Of a stretch of DNA of 64,000 nt, positions 1 to 12,147 are shown piece by piece. The notes below the pieces were generated by a model. The model saw nothing but the letters and a program-made list of their open reading frames with translations, was not told the origin of the DNA and made no database searches. The DNA lies in contig CM067067.1 in assembly GCA_033980235.1 (NCBI GenBank), forward strand, positions 3,215,001-3,279,000, written 5' to 3'. Both the position numbers and the translations under genes were made by a program. Source of the DNA: Diadema setosum. Its lineage: Eukaryota > Echinodermata > Echinoidea > Diadematoida > Diadematidae. The stretch's first letter is position 1, and the number at the start of each line of letters is the position of its first letter.

Positions 1-2540
1 GGTCTAGAAGAGCTAACCTCAAGGCAATTTTGGTGTGATCTTTGTGCATAGTTCCAAGTGGTTGGCATGCCAGCTCCAAATTCTTTAGAACTTAAGTTTT
101 GTCTCTTTAGGTTGTAAAAAGTTAAGTGATGGATTACCATATAGTTTTGTCTGATATTTCGTTGCCAATTTTGGTTGATGGCATGATTTGTTGTAGACAT
201 TGATGACTCAATTTCATGAAACTTGTTTTTTTCTCTTCCATTTCATAAATCTTTCAACCAGAATTACATTTCCATGCATTGCATGTAGGGGCTTCCCATA
301 GTAGAAGAAAATGTGCAGTGTGCTAAAGGAAGACCTACATACAATGTACATGCATGTACCCAGTGGACAAGATTCCTACTGTACAGTCTAATCTTCTGAG
401 TATGTTTTGGGTGGGCATGTTTAATATGCTTTTACTGAGGTGATGCATAAACAAAGATGACAGGCTCATCCATAACATCATGATTGATTCTCCCTCCCAT
501 GGAAAAAGAAAGGGCGTTTCTGGAAGTCCTAGTAACTGAAGCAAATCCTCCCGGTTTGCGGACAAGTGGACTTCATTGACCAGAAATCTGATTAGGTGTT
601 TTGTGTCTGTCTCGAAATCACCCTCACCCCCAGCCAATGGAATAAAGCCCTATTTATCTGCTTCATGGACCGAGTCAGAGGCTTCATTCCCTGGAAAGTT
701 TTTCTTTTTATGTTTCCATTGAAGTAAAGTTGTGTCTGGCCAATTCTACCAAAGTTTGGAATGGTTGGGGGGGGGGGGGGGGGAGGGGGGAAGGGTAAGC
801 ACTGACAGTACCCATTACTTCACAGGCTCTAGATTTGGTGGTCCATGCTTTATTGTTACTTTGACATGTAGTATGTGGCACATGGTTACCAAAAGGCTTC
901 AGCGCCATTTTATTGGCAGTATTGCACCTTGCAAATTTCTCTGCTGTGAAGGGGAAAGAAAGAATCCTGTGCACAACAATCACGGCAGCACAATGCAGCT
1001 TTACAGACACAGCCACCCCTACAGTGGCTTTTGACACCCTAATATCTTCTCTTCCACAGTGCAGAGTTTATCAATTGTTGTGGGCAGACCCTCTTTGCTG
1101 GGCCCCTGGATTGTTGCTATACAGAGCTTATGAATGCTATTTCTCTTTTTTCTCTCTCTCCTGGCCAATAATTGAGCAGGTAGACTGAAGTAGAATTGCA
1201 TGTGGCTGTACAGTCTTTTTGCTTTAAATACTCTGGACAAAAGAAAGACTGGACTCAAAGCATAGCCCTATGTAAGAATTGTATTGGCGCACAAATGCTC
1301 ACTATTTATGAATTTCATCCAAATTTGTGAAAAGATGTTCACTTGAGAAGGAATTTGTATGAAATTGATGTAGGACGTTCACTTCTAAAAGTTATCATGG
1401 ATGTATATGAAAGTACAACCCTGTTGTGATTTGATTACACACTCCCTAAAAATGAATAATTTTCATTTAAAGTAGACTGAAGGATTGTGCACAAGAAGAA
1501 ATAAAGAAACTCTACTTTTACCTCCAAGAGATTTCATTATTAAGGATGTTTTTTTTTTTCTATTTTAGACTTGCTTCACTTTGATAATTTTTGTCAGAGG
1601 TGAAGAGTAATGCAAGAGACATGAATGTGATCAAACAGTACATGTTTGCATATCACTCAAAAGTGTGTGAGCTGTGTGCATTTGTTTCATGCCGAGGTGA
1701 TTTCATATTTACACAGCGATATATATTGATAAGAATATTCTACAGAGTCATTATAAGGCATCTGTGTGAGAGTACATAGTATGATATAGTTTATTGACTG
1801 TAGTTATTCTCAGTGATCAAGATAATTAATTTATGTCTGTTTGAACCAAGCTGAGTTTTTAAATCAGTTCACAAATAAGAGTTGCATAGATAGCATATTT
1901 CAAGGTACTAAAGATTTTCAGCTCACTTGCCCCCCAAATACCAACATTCGTCTCAGGGCAAGTGAAAAAAAAGTAGGAATGTTTACCTTTTCAATCCGGT
2001 AGCGTGGAGATTTATGGGTGGACCCGTTCATTTGCTGCCCATCAGGGTACATTCAAAAGTCACATCGGATGGTGCAGCGGTCAGCAAATATATGCGTCAA
2101 AGTGTACGCTCATTGGTAACGGTCAATTCCAGTTGAGATCCTTCGGCTGTGTGCGTAGTTACACAGAGATGAGTGATAAAGCTGTACATGATTCGTTAAA
2201 GGGATTCTGGAATGCATCTGAGCCTTTGCCAGCCTTCCCACTCCATAGTACATGCATCCCAACACTACTAGATCTTTGTTAGGCACTTGACCAATTGTCC
2301 AATCAGATAAAGAAAAAAGATTGAGGACAATTTGATTCTAGAATGTGGCAACTGCTGCAGGTTTTGAGAGACATGTCCAAGAACTATCCAGAGAAGTACT
2401 AGGACTACAATGTGATGGCCTTGTCATCACTTTGCTCCATTTTACGTTGGCTGGTCTGCATTTTGTGTTTCATATTATTTATTATTTTTTTAGTACCGTT
2501 GCTTTTGTTGGGTAGGTTTGTGTCCTCAATCATGGCATCA
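1..2540. other. AT-rich non-coding stretch
   Basis: I see no convincing gene here. It contains a 17-base G run (767-783) followed by more G, and a weak minus-strand open frame at 335-637 discussed under findings. The rest is AT-rich unique-looking sequence with no splice-bounded coding segment that I trust. Confidence 0.5.
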
Positions 2541-3403
2541 TTATACCCCCGCCAAACGAAGTTTGAAGGGGGTATATAGGAATCAGCGTACGGTCGGGCG
2601 GTCGGTCGGGCGGTCGGGCGGTCGGTCGGGCAGTCGGTCCGTTGCAAATCTTGCGTCGCGAACTACTTCCTCAGTTTTCAACCAATTTCCATAGAACTTG
2701 GCACAGATGTGTGCCTTGGGTTGTAGATGTGCAAGACGTATTTTTTTACAGTACCCAAAAGTATGTTGCCATGGTAACGGCATATTATGGGCAAAAATGG
2801 GTACAAATCTTGCGTCGTGAACTCCTCCCACAGTTTTTGATCAATTTTTATGAAATTAGGTACAGATGTTCATCTGAATATGTTAATGTGCAAGACACAT
2901 ATTTCCGCAGTGGCAAAAAGTGCGTTGCCATGGTAACGGCATGTTATTGCTAAAATATAGGGCAAAATGCTTCATGGCAAAACTGCTTCATCAGTGTTCT
3001 TCCAATTCTCATGGAATTCATATTGAATGTTTGTCTTAGGATATAGGTCAGCATGACACATTTCTTGACAGTGACAAAAAGTATGTTGCCATGGTAACAG
3101 CTCACATACAATGTATTATGAGCCAAAATGATGGAAAATTTTGTGTTGCAAACTACAATGTACTTCCTCAGTTTTTGCCCAATTTCCATGAAACTTGGTA
3201 CAGATGTGTGCCTTTGGTTGTAGATGTGCAAGACGCATTTTTCGACAGTACCCGGAAGTATGTTGCCATGGTAACGGCATATTAATGGCAGAAGATCAAG
3301 GAAAGATCTTGCGTATTTAACTACTTCCTCAGTTTTTTGACCAAAGCTTATGAAATGTTGTTTGGCGGGGGTATAACCAGTCGCTGTAGCGACATTTCTA
3401 GTT
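2541..3403 (+). mobile_element. Helentron/HINE-like non-autonomous element, copy 1
   Basis: The element starts with TTATACCCCCGCCAAAC. The reverse complement of that 17-mer lies near the other end, about 27 bp inside the 3' terminus, so the inverted repeats are asymmetric. The 3' end has a hairpin, GTCGCT-GT-AGCGAC (3380-3393), followed by CTAG and TT. A GC-rich microsatellite of CGGTCGGG-type units follows the 5' end (about 2590-2640). The body is four diverged tandem monomers of roughly 160 bp plus a partial fifth, each ending near GTTGCCATGGTAAC. This layout is known for Helitron2/Helentron non-autonomous elements (HINEs) and for the bivalve 'pearl' elements with ~160-bp core repeats. The family assignment is inference from architecture. 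It has no long open frame, so it would depend on a Rep/helicase supplied from elsewhere. Copy 1 has the longest microsatellite of the three. Confidence 0.75.
2765..3275 (+). promoter_or_regulatory. Four RFX X-box-like sites in HINE copy 1
   Basis: GTTGCCATGGTAAC occurs exactly at 2765-2778, 2924-2937, 3085-3098 and 3262-3275, one per ~160-bp monomer. It fits the RFX X-box consensus GTNRCC-(0-3 nt)-RGYAAC with a 2-nt spacer. The sequence match is direct. Binding or regulatory activity is inference. Confidence 0.5.
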
Positions 3404-6400
3404 AAATTATGAAAAGCTAAATATTAAAAATAGATAAATGAGATAAGTTTCAAAGTGACTTTATTGTGGTTAGTATTGAAATATGACCCATTACAAATAT
3501 CAATTTGTGAAAAAAAAAATGAGGAGGAGAGGTGGTTTCCAAAGTTTACATCTGAATGCTTTTCTGTGTAGGTTCAAACTGTACACAATGGGCTCACTAT
3601 GCAAAATGAGCTTACGAGTGACTGCATACCAACCCAACTTTCTCCCACGTACCAGGTTAACGGATTACCCCTAATAGCTAGAGTTTGGCATTGCATGACG
3701 CAGTGTATCCTGCCGTCAATTTAATCCGATGAAACCATCATCACAGATTTTGATGTACATTGTAGACCGGCAATTCTGAGGCGAGCTTATCTCTCCGAAT
3801 ATTAATGGCCGTTTTGTTTGAGGAAGCTTTACTGTCGCTAATTGAAAAGGAGCCAGGCCCAATGCTGCCGTGTTTATTTAAACGTCGGCACTTGCAAACC
3901 TAGACTCCCAGAGCTCATAATTCTTTCTTTCATGTACTCTCTATTTTCTGATGTGGCATTACATGTAAAAAAAAAGAAAAAAAAAAGAAAGAAAGAAAGA
4001 AAAAATGTACTGGGGGACATGCACATGCATGGTGCTGGCCATTTATAGCATTGCCCCAGTAAGCGTAAGTTTTAATTACATTGCGTGTATATTATTGGAT
4101 TACTCATTCAGCCATGCACATTGCTTCATGCTTCATACTCCGTGCCCAGATAGTCTTTTGAAACAGACTTAGATTCAGAAATCAGCATGAAATCAGCTGA
4201 TAGTATTAAAGGTGCTTATTGGTCAAGCCGTTTCATGTGTAGTAATGCTACAGATATATTATATTTCTAATAAAATGTAGCAAACACTGTGATAACCTGC
4301 ACAGTTCTAAAGATATTCTTCTTCGATATATCCCAAAATGCACAACTAAAATAACATCAGGAAATCAAGCAGTTACCTGTTCAGACCCTGAACTTTTGAA
4401 TAACTTACCATTAGAAATCCAGAAATCCCTATCTGTAGCATTAATCATCAAATTCAGACTTTCATGTTGTAAAGCATATCTCTTCATTGAACTGTTTATA
4501 TTTGTTTTAGCTTATCAAGAGCTTTTGCAGCACAGAACAATATTCTTACATAGGCCCTACGTGTCTGCGCTTCATAAATTGATACAGTATCATAATGTTT
4601 ATGAGGGCAGCCTATGTAGCTAATTCTATTCTGTGGTGTGTGTGTTGTACATAGCAGTGCGTGTGCTGTAGGCTGGCGGAAAGTGAAGCCTAGGCTGTGG
4701 AATATGAGCAGCTTCGTGTGAGAGCAATACCATTTGTGATAGATTGAGGCTGTCATTGGTAATAAATTGAGAAAATGGTACTTTGTGTCAAAGCAGTACC
4801 CTAACTTTCTAAATCAAAACTGGAGTTTCTCTCAGTCAATGCACTGTATGTACTTTTATAGTAATATCAGTTCCAGTGTGGGTGCGCACCTGCATACATT
4901 GTACATGTGCCCTCAGACAAGGAAGATATGCCCAGCAAATCTTGCAAATTTATATTTTTGGGTCTGCTTGACAGACTAGGACTCGCCACAGATTTACTAT
5001 GTTGAGTTCAAGTAAAGAAGAAAAAGCACTCTTTAATGAATATTGACAGGAAATCTTCAGACATCCTTGGCGACCATGATCATAGTATTACGCTGTCGTA
5101 ACGTGCCTGAGTTTCATGGCTCAGATGGGTTTCTCCATGTGGAAGGAGACATCGCCACATTTTCTTCAAATTCATCCCCTAAACGGCACGGGTAACACTG
5201 GATGACAGGTTGGAATGTACAGGTTTCGACAGGAATTTTGGAGATAGTATCACCCCAACGTCATACATCCCATATACAGTATGCATCAATCTATTTTTGC
5301 ATTGTCTTGCTACAAATTGATACAGGGAGCTATTTCCAAAATGTCACCACTTCACGTATATACTGAAGGAGCAGCTGAGAGCAAGAAGGGCATTAATGCC
5401 TCAGTGGCAAAGAGACTCAAGAATTCCCAGTTTTTAACTGATATCATGCTTCAAAGACAGAAATTCAGAGATTTAGAGTAAGGGAAAGAGGAAAAGAAAA
5501 GGGCAGAGGAGAGAAAGACACACACAAAAAGGAACAAATTGGCGAAAGAGAGGGTCAGTAGTGTAGAGAGAATTGGAGCAGGCAACTGGAAAGAAAATAA
5601 GCAAATTAGGAACGTGATGTGTTAAAATGAGTGGAATTTAAAAAAAAGAAGAAAAGAATTCACGCTTTTCCTGCTCATTCACACATGGCAGGATTCTTCT
5701 TGACAGACAGACAGACAGTGTCTTGTATCCCCGCTTTGCAATGTACTGTAGTAAACAACCATTGAAGTTTTCCCTGGTTGGCACATGACAAGCTTAAAGT
5801 GCCTCTGAATTAATTGTCACTTGCTTAAAAAGAAGGCAAATATATGATTAATTTCCCCCTCTATTGATGAAGAACGTTAACACGTTTACATATACCAGGT
5901 AATGACAAGTGGGCTGTTTGATATGTCCGGGGGAATTCGCTCTGTTGACTCAAATAGTTTTTGAGTCTGCAGTCAAATCAGAGACCAGATCAAGAGTTGC
6001 TCTTAGATTGCTGGCTAGGAGGAGTTTCACACTTACAGAGAGAACTAACTTGTTTACACTCAATTCTGAAATGTATTTAAATGTCTTGAGAGTTACAGAG
6101 CATTAGAGACATTAAAATGACCTTCCTCTTTCATAACTGCAAACCACATTCCTTACAACAGCAGTGTGGCAAACTGAAGGGCTGGTTAATCAAATGGGCA
6201 ATAGTAGGTGCTTACATAACCATTCTTGTTGTAACATGCATGGAAATAAATACGAGGTCAAGGGTACGCTTCCCCTCCTCACTCATGATTTCAAGAAACC
6301 ATTCAAACTACAAGTGTGCACCAGGATTGAGCAATACTTGTTCGTCTACAGACCACAAACTGCCAACATGATTGGGGAAACTTGCATTGGAGAAACGTGG

Positions 6401-8495
6401 TTTGCGGTTGCTTCCAGACCTCGTGACAAATTCCCCTGAGCAGTGTTAAACTTGTCTCTAAATATTTTCGCAAACAAGTTTTTTTCACCGATCTGAAAGG
6501 GTTCTACTTCAGGCCTCTATTCTGAAGGACTGCACCAACATGACATTTGTAGAATGATACTTAAAGTTTACTCCCTTGTATGTACGGTGGATATTTTTGC
6601 TTCCTGCATTGTTGTTCCACTGCATATTGGGACACAAGCAGAAGAGAAATACTGTAAAACCAGAAGCGTTCGCGACAGCTCTAAGACACTGGTTATGAGA
6701 ACAGCATTTGCTCTTATAAGATGATTAAAAGTTTTTTCATAGTATAATACCTGAATTTCCTTTGATTTAAAGTTATCTGCATAATATTTCGCTGCTCACC
6801 TCTGGTCAGAAAGAATGAATGACCATTATTCACTCACTCTTTGACGTCTGTATAAAGTACACTACATTACAGGTATGTGTACACCCATCTTTTTCAAATT
6901 TCGGGGGCTTGACATGCGGGGATGAGACTGTGTGGTCAATCCTAGCCTCTTCTTATTTAAACAGATCACAGATTAGATACTTTTTTTTATAATAATCGTC
7001 TTGAAAAATTCATAGAAAAATGACTGAAAACATTCAAGACGAGTTCAATTGAACTGGTGTTATGATTCCTCATGCAAACAATTTTGAGTATTCATTCCTG
7101 ACTCCTCGGAATAAATGTTAGCAAGCATGTAAAATATGAAAGTAGCCAATCAGTTAAGACTGAGAGGGATTGCCATCAGTCATCATCATTAAGAATGCAT
7201 GGTCATGTCTTGTGCCATTACAGTGTAGGTGATTTCGTACTAAGATACTTTTTGTATGATGTAAATGCTTTAGGCTCTGTTTTCAAGACTCGATGGGCTG
7301 GTTAGTAAGATTATTTGTAGTCTTGTGGCCTAACGTACAATTTATTTTGTAAAATATGCAAACTTCAAATGTCCTGCGGTAAAACTCTGCCTTAGGCCTG
7401 CACATTTTCATGTAAGGGGTTTGAGTAACTATTTTAAGTATTGAGTTAATATTTCATGGTAAGTCACATGTAGAAAAGAATATGGAAGAAGACAATGTTA
7501 AATTCTGCCATCTTATTTTACCCAGCACCTACAGCAGGTGAATTTTACTGAAAAGTGAGGAGGGTTGTCTTGAAGATGAGTGGCGTTGTCCATAAGGCTT
7601 TGTAAAGATTTCTGCTTCACCATCAACCATCAGCGCCTTTGACGGCTGCAGTCATCATCGTGTAGCCCCTCATGTTTGCCTGTGTTTTCAGCAGGTGATA
7701 ATGTGGTCTTTTCTCGGCATTGATGAGGTTCAGCCAGGTGGGGGAGACGCAACCAATCGGAAATCAAATAATGGCACAAGCAGGAGAGAATAAATAGTAC
7801 CCCGCAGCAAGAAAAATGAATAGGGAAGAGCGCTGCAGTCCCCACAACTGATCACTCGATCACGTGATACGTTGTGCAGCAGTAAATGACAATAGACAGA
7901 GAGCTTGTTGATGATTTTATCAAATATTCAGTGATGAGTTTATCAATATCATAACAAGGTTCATATCACCCGGGAATAGACATATGCGTAGTGGAGTTTT
8001 ATATCGGTAATATTTGCTAGTTATATATCTGTGCTTCATATTTTTGTTAAATAATTGTACAGGTATATTGTCAGGATTATTATTGTGAGAATTATAAATT
8101 CATTTTAGAATAAAATGATATGATTGACGGTAAATAGTTGTCATCATTTATATGAGAAGGAATTTTCATTCTGTGAGAGCAGAAAATGGTGTAGCAATCA
8201 GTACAGGACCAGGAGGAGTATTCACATTTGTTTTTTCTTGCAGTGCTATCATAATTTCAGTTTTATGAATGTTCTACATCACACAGGACAAATTCTCAGG
8301 ATAAACTATCATCCTGAAGTACTTCATATTGAGGGCTATTTCAAGGTAATAAAAAATATGTGATATTATATCAAGTGTCTTGTTGATATCCTGTGACATT
8401 CAAATTCTGCATCTATATTTCTCCATGTAGGCCTTCTATGTTTTTGCCGAATTTGTAAAAATGTAGATACAGGTAAATGTGAAAGTTGCAGATTT
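3404..8495. other. AT-rich non-coding stretch between HINE copies 1 and 2
   Basis: No coding gene is supported. It includes A-rich runs (3968-4004), a short GACA repeat near 5700, and near 6649 a TACTGTAAAAC sequence that resembles one end of the TA-flanked MITE family without a clear partner end. A stop-free plus-strand frame at about 6164-6439 has a protein-like 3' half but no splice signals I trust. Confidence 0.45.
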
Positions 8496-9337
8496 TTATA
8501 CCCCCGCCAAACGAAGTTTGAAGGGGGTATATAGGAATCAGCGGACGGTCGGTCTGTTGCAAATCTTGCGTCGCGAACTACTTCCTCAGTTTTCAACCGA
8601 TTCCCATAAAACTTGGCACAGATGTGTGCCTTGGGTTGTAGATGTGCAAGACATATTTTTTGACAGTACCCAAAAGTACGTTGCCATGGTAACGGCATAT
8701 TATGGTAAAAAATGGGTACAAATCTTGCGTCGCGAACTCTTCCCACAGTTTTTGATCAATTTTTATGAAATTAGGTACAGATGTTCATCTGAATATGTTA
8801 ATGTGCAAGACACATATTTCCGCAGTGGCAAAAAGTGCGTTGCCATGGTAACGGCATGTTATTAGTAAAATATAGGGCAAAATGCTTCATGGCAAAACTG
8901 CTTCATCAGTGTTCTTCCAATTCTCATGGAATTCATATTGAATGTTTGTCTTAGGATATAGGTCAGCATGACACATTTCTTGACAGTGACAAAAAGTATG
9001 TTGCCATGGTAACAGCTCACATACAATGTATTATGAGCCAAAATGATGGAAAATTTTGTGTTGCAAACTACTTCCTCAGTTTTTGCCCAATTTCCATGAA
9101 ACTTGGTACAGATGTGTGCCTTTGGTTGTAGATGTGCAAGACGCATTTTTCGACAGTATCCGAAAGTACGTTGCCATGGTAACGGCATATTAATGGCAGA
9201 AGATCAAGGAAAGATCTTGCGGATTTAACTACTTCCTCAGTTTTTTGACCAAAGCTTATGAAATGTTGTTTTGACCAAAGCTTATGAAATGTTGTTTGGC
9301 GGGGGTATAACCAGTCGCTGTAGCGACATTTCTAGTT
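8496..9337 (+). mobile_element. Helentron/HINE-like non-autonomous element, copy 2
   Basis: This copy has the same termini as the one at 2541-3403: the 17-bp 5' inverted repeat, its subterminal partner near 9295-9311, and the terminal hairpin followed by CTAG at 9332-9335. Its microsatellite is almost absent (only a short CGGTCGGTC remains). Near the 3' end a 26-bp segment containing GACCAAAGCTTATGAAATG is duplicated. Copy 3 shares that duplication and copy 1 lacks it, so copies 2 and 3 share a more recent ancestor. The flanks of the three copies are unrelated, which argues for three insertions rather than one segmental duplication. Confidence 0.75.
8680..9183 (+). promoter_or_regulatory. Four RFX X-box-like sites in HINE copy 2
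   Basis: Exact GTTGCCATGGTAAC at 8680-8693, 8839-8852, 9000-9013 and 9170-9183. Spacing is 159, 161 and 170 bp, following the monomer period. The motif is conserved in all four monomers although the sequence between sites is diverged. Confidence 0.5.
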
Positions 9338-11320
9338 GTTTTTCTGTTGTGAAATAACTAATGAGCAATGTTAAATTTATTGGATGAATAAATGTAGACG
9401 ACAACATTGTATTGTAAATTTCAGCATAAGAAAATTGTGCTTCCATTCCTCACAAAGAGAATCTAGTCATTTGATGCTAGTGAGAATACCATTCTGTGTA
9501 CATTGTAATTGCTTGCTTTTGGAGGGATTTTTTTTTTTTTGTTCACCGAACTATCACCTTGTCAATCAAGTAATTTCATGTGCATGCAGCATGAATGTGA
9601 CACAATAGAGTGCTAGGTTCATGACCGCTTGTCACATTATACCGTACTCTCTCACAATCACACACACAATCATGCACACACAAAAACATTAAACAAAGTT
9701 CATATCGGTGATTGATATTCATGAGGTCACTAATCAGACAGGCAAATGACAAGTATGTCCCTGCGTGGACCTGCTACTTAATGTCGACTTTGCCAATCGG
9801 CGGCATTCACCGGGGAATGTACTAATTGCTTTATTTAATCAATACCCAGCGTGCAGGTAACGGTCCCTCCCTCGTGTGAAGAACCCTTTCAGCGTCACCC
9901 GCCTGGAACAGCACCTGACATAAACAATGCAGGCGAGGCATGAGTCCTCGACGACAACGCAGTTGCCAGATCACTGTCGCGCGGCGACTCGGATCGGCGG
10001 GCAGACTTAGCGAATCAATCATGCTTGTAACAAGGCTAGAGGTTGTTGTCGCACAGACCTAGATATTGTATTTGTGATGCACAGAAAGAGATGATTATTT
10101 ATCCTTTGCTTTTCTTTTCCCCCTTCTTTTACGTGACTTTAATTTTTAGACATTCTCTATGCATACCAAGGCATTGAGTGTATGCTTTGTATGTTGGTTT
10201 AAAAATGACTTTGTGAATGAGAGGTAGTTATTATGGAGACATTTCAATTTTACATTGTGAGTGTTATGTGAGGTTTCATAAAAACAACTGTAGTAGGGAT
10301 TAATTGAGAGTAAATGCCATGTCTCGTGTCATGAGTTTTTACATGCAAAATTCAAAAAGAAATAATTCAGCACACATTTACAAACTTGTACAAAGATTGA
10401 GATAATAATCTGCGCATTTCATGTACTATACACTGTAAGTAAACAGTGACAATGTATGATGTAAAATTAAACTCCATCTGGGGGTAATGCCTTAGTTTAG
10501 ATAAACAAGGTGGTATGTCCATATCAAAAGATAAATACCACTGTAGTAATGGGGTGGGGGGGAGGGAGGAAGGTGGTCAGTAAAGGCAGATATAAATATC
10601 AAAAGTATTGGCAGAATTGCTTGCTGTTTGTTGTTCGTGTTTGTGCAATCCCTATTTGCTCGAGGGTATCAATTATGACAATGGGAAGTAATGTGTACAA
10701 CCCCGAGCGAGAAAAATATTTCTTCGTCAATATTGTCTGTGCAGTGGGTTGCTTGCCAACCACGCATTCGGCCAATTCATTGCAACGACTTTGCCTAGAA
10801 TTGTCTAGGGAGCACTTGGGGGGGGGGGGGGGGGGGGTTATCGGGAATGATCTAAAAGACAGAAGAGGAAAAGGGAAAAAATCAAATTCACATTGTATCC
10901 TGTCCTTTCAGCATTTTTTTACCCTGTGCATGGGCCCATTTCGTTCATCCCAGAGGGCACCAAATTATGAGCAAATATTGTTCACCTGCTTCCAGCTCAT
11001 TTCATTTCCTCCATTGAGTTTGTCTTTTGTTACAAAGTCTTTCTGGATAGTCACCTGCAACACTGTGGGTCACATTGTCAGGTTGCCGATGTCAGAAGAG
11101 AAGCATGCTACAAAGTGTTAACAAGTTAAGCAACCCTTGTACATTGCTGATTTCTGTCCGATTGCAGGATTTATCATGGAAGTTGATCAATAATATCTGT
11201 CATTTCTGAAGTAGAAATGCAGTTATTTTGCTACTTGTTTTGATTGTTGCTTTTTCTTCTGTAAGAAATGTTTCCATCAGGGTAAAATTTCACTTCCAAG
11301 AATGCCTTGTAAGCATTTTA
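9338..11320. other. Non-coding stretch with a CpG-rich patch and a G20 tract
   Basis: About 9780-10020 is clearly richer in G+C and CpG than its surroundings and could be a conserved regulatory block or an unrecognised exon. A run of 20 G residues lies at 10818-10837. The frame open across that run encodes poly-glycine and is not a credible gene. Confidence 0.4.
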
Positions 11321-12147
11321 TTATACCCCCGCCAAACGAAGTTTGAAGGGGGTATATAGGAATCAGCGGACGGTCGGGCGGTCGGGCGGTCGGTCCGTTG
11401 CAAATCTTGCAACCGATTCCCATAAAACTTGGCACAGATGTGTGCCTTGGGTTGCAGATGTGCAAGACGTATTTTTTGACAGTACCCAAAAGTACGTTGC
11501 CATGGTAACGGCATATTATGGGCAAAAATGGGTACAAATCTTGCGTCGCGAACTCCTCCCACAGTTTTTGATCAATTTTTATGAAATTAGGTACAGATGT
11601 TCATCTGAATATGTTAATGTGCAAGACACATATTTCCACAGTGGCAAAAAGTGCGTTGCCATGGTAACGGCATGTTATTGGTAAAATATAGGGCAAAATG
11701 CTTCATGGCAAAACTGCTTCATCAGTGTTCTTCCAATTCTCATGGAATTCATATTGAATGTTTGTCTTAGGATATAGGTCAGCATGACACATTTCTTGAC
11801 AGTTACAAAAAGTATGTTGCCATGGTAACACACTCACATATTATGAGCCAAAATGATGGAAAATTTTGTGTTGCAAACTACTTCCTCAGTTTTTGCCCAA
11901 TTTCCATGAAACTTGGTACAGATGTGTGCCTTTGGTTGTAGATGTGCAAGACGCATTTTTTGACAGTACCCGAAAGTACGTTGCCATGGTAACGGCATAT
12001 TAATGGCAGAAGATCAAGGAAAGATCTTGCGGATTTAACTACTTCCTCAGTTTTTTGACCAAAGCTTATGAAATGTTGTTTTGACCAAAGCTTATGAAAT
12101 GTTGTTTGGCGGGGGTATAACCAGTCGCTGTAGCGACATTTCTAGTT
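11321..12147 (+). mobile_element. Helentron/HINE-like non-autonomous element, copy 3
   Basis: Third copy, same orientation and termini (5' TTATACCCCCGCCAAAC, subterminal partner, hairpin, CTAG at 12142-12145). It carries an intermediate-length CGGTCGGG microsatellite and a deletion of about 25 bp in the first monomer after GTTGCAAATCTTGC. It shares the 3' 26-bp duplication with copy 2. As with the others there is no coding capacity. All three copies lie within 10 kb on the same strand, yet their flanks differ. Confidence 0.75.
11496..11993 (+). promoter_or_regulatory. Four RFX X-box-like sites in HINE copy 3
   Basis: Exact GTTGCCATGGTAAC at 11496-11509, 11655-11668, 11816-11829 and 11980-11993. 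This brings the total to twelve identical sites in the three elements. Confidence 0.5.

Noticed and set aside
6164..6439. 91-codon plus-strand frame with protein-like second half
   Set aside because: No splice sites, start context or recognisable domain; length is within what chance allows here.
8366..8865. Open frames of about 126-128 codons on both strands
   Set aside because: They lie in the HINE-like repeat and recur in shortened form in the other copies. There is no evidence of selection for coding.
10510..11121. 203-codon plus-strand open frame
   Set aside because: It crosses a G20 tract encoding poly-glycine, and the rest has no domain-like pattern.
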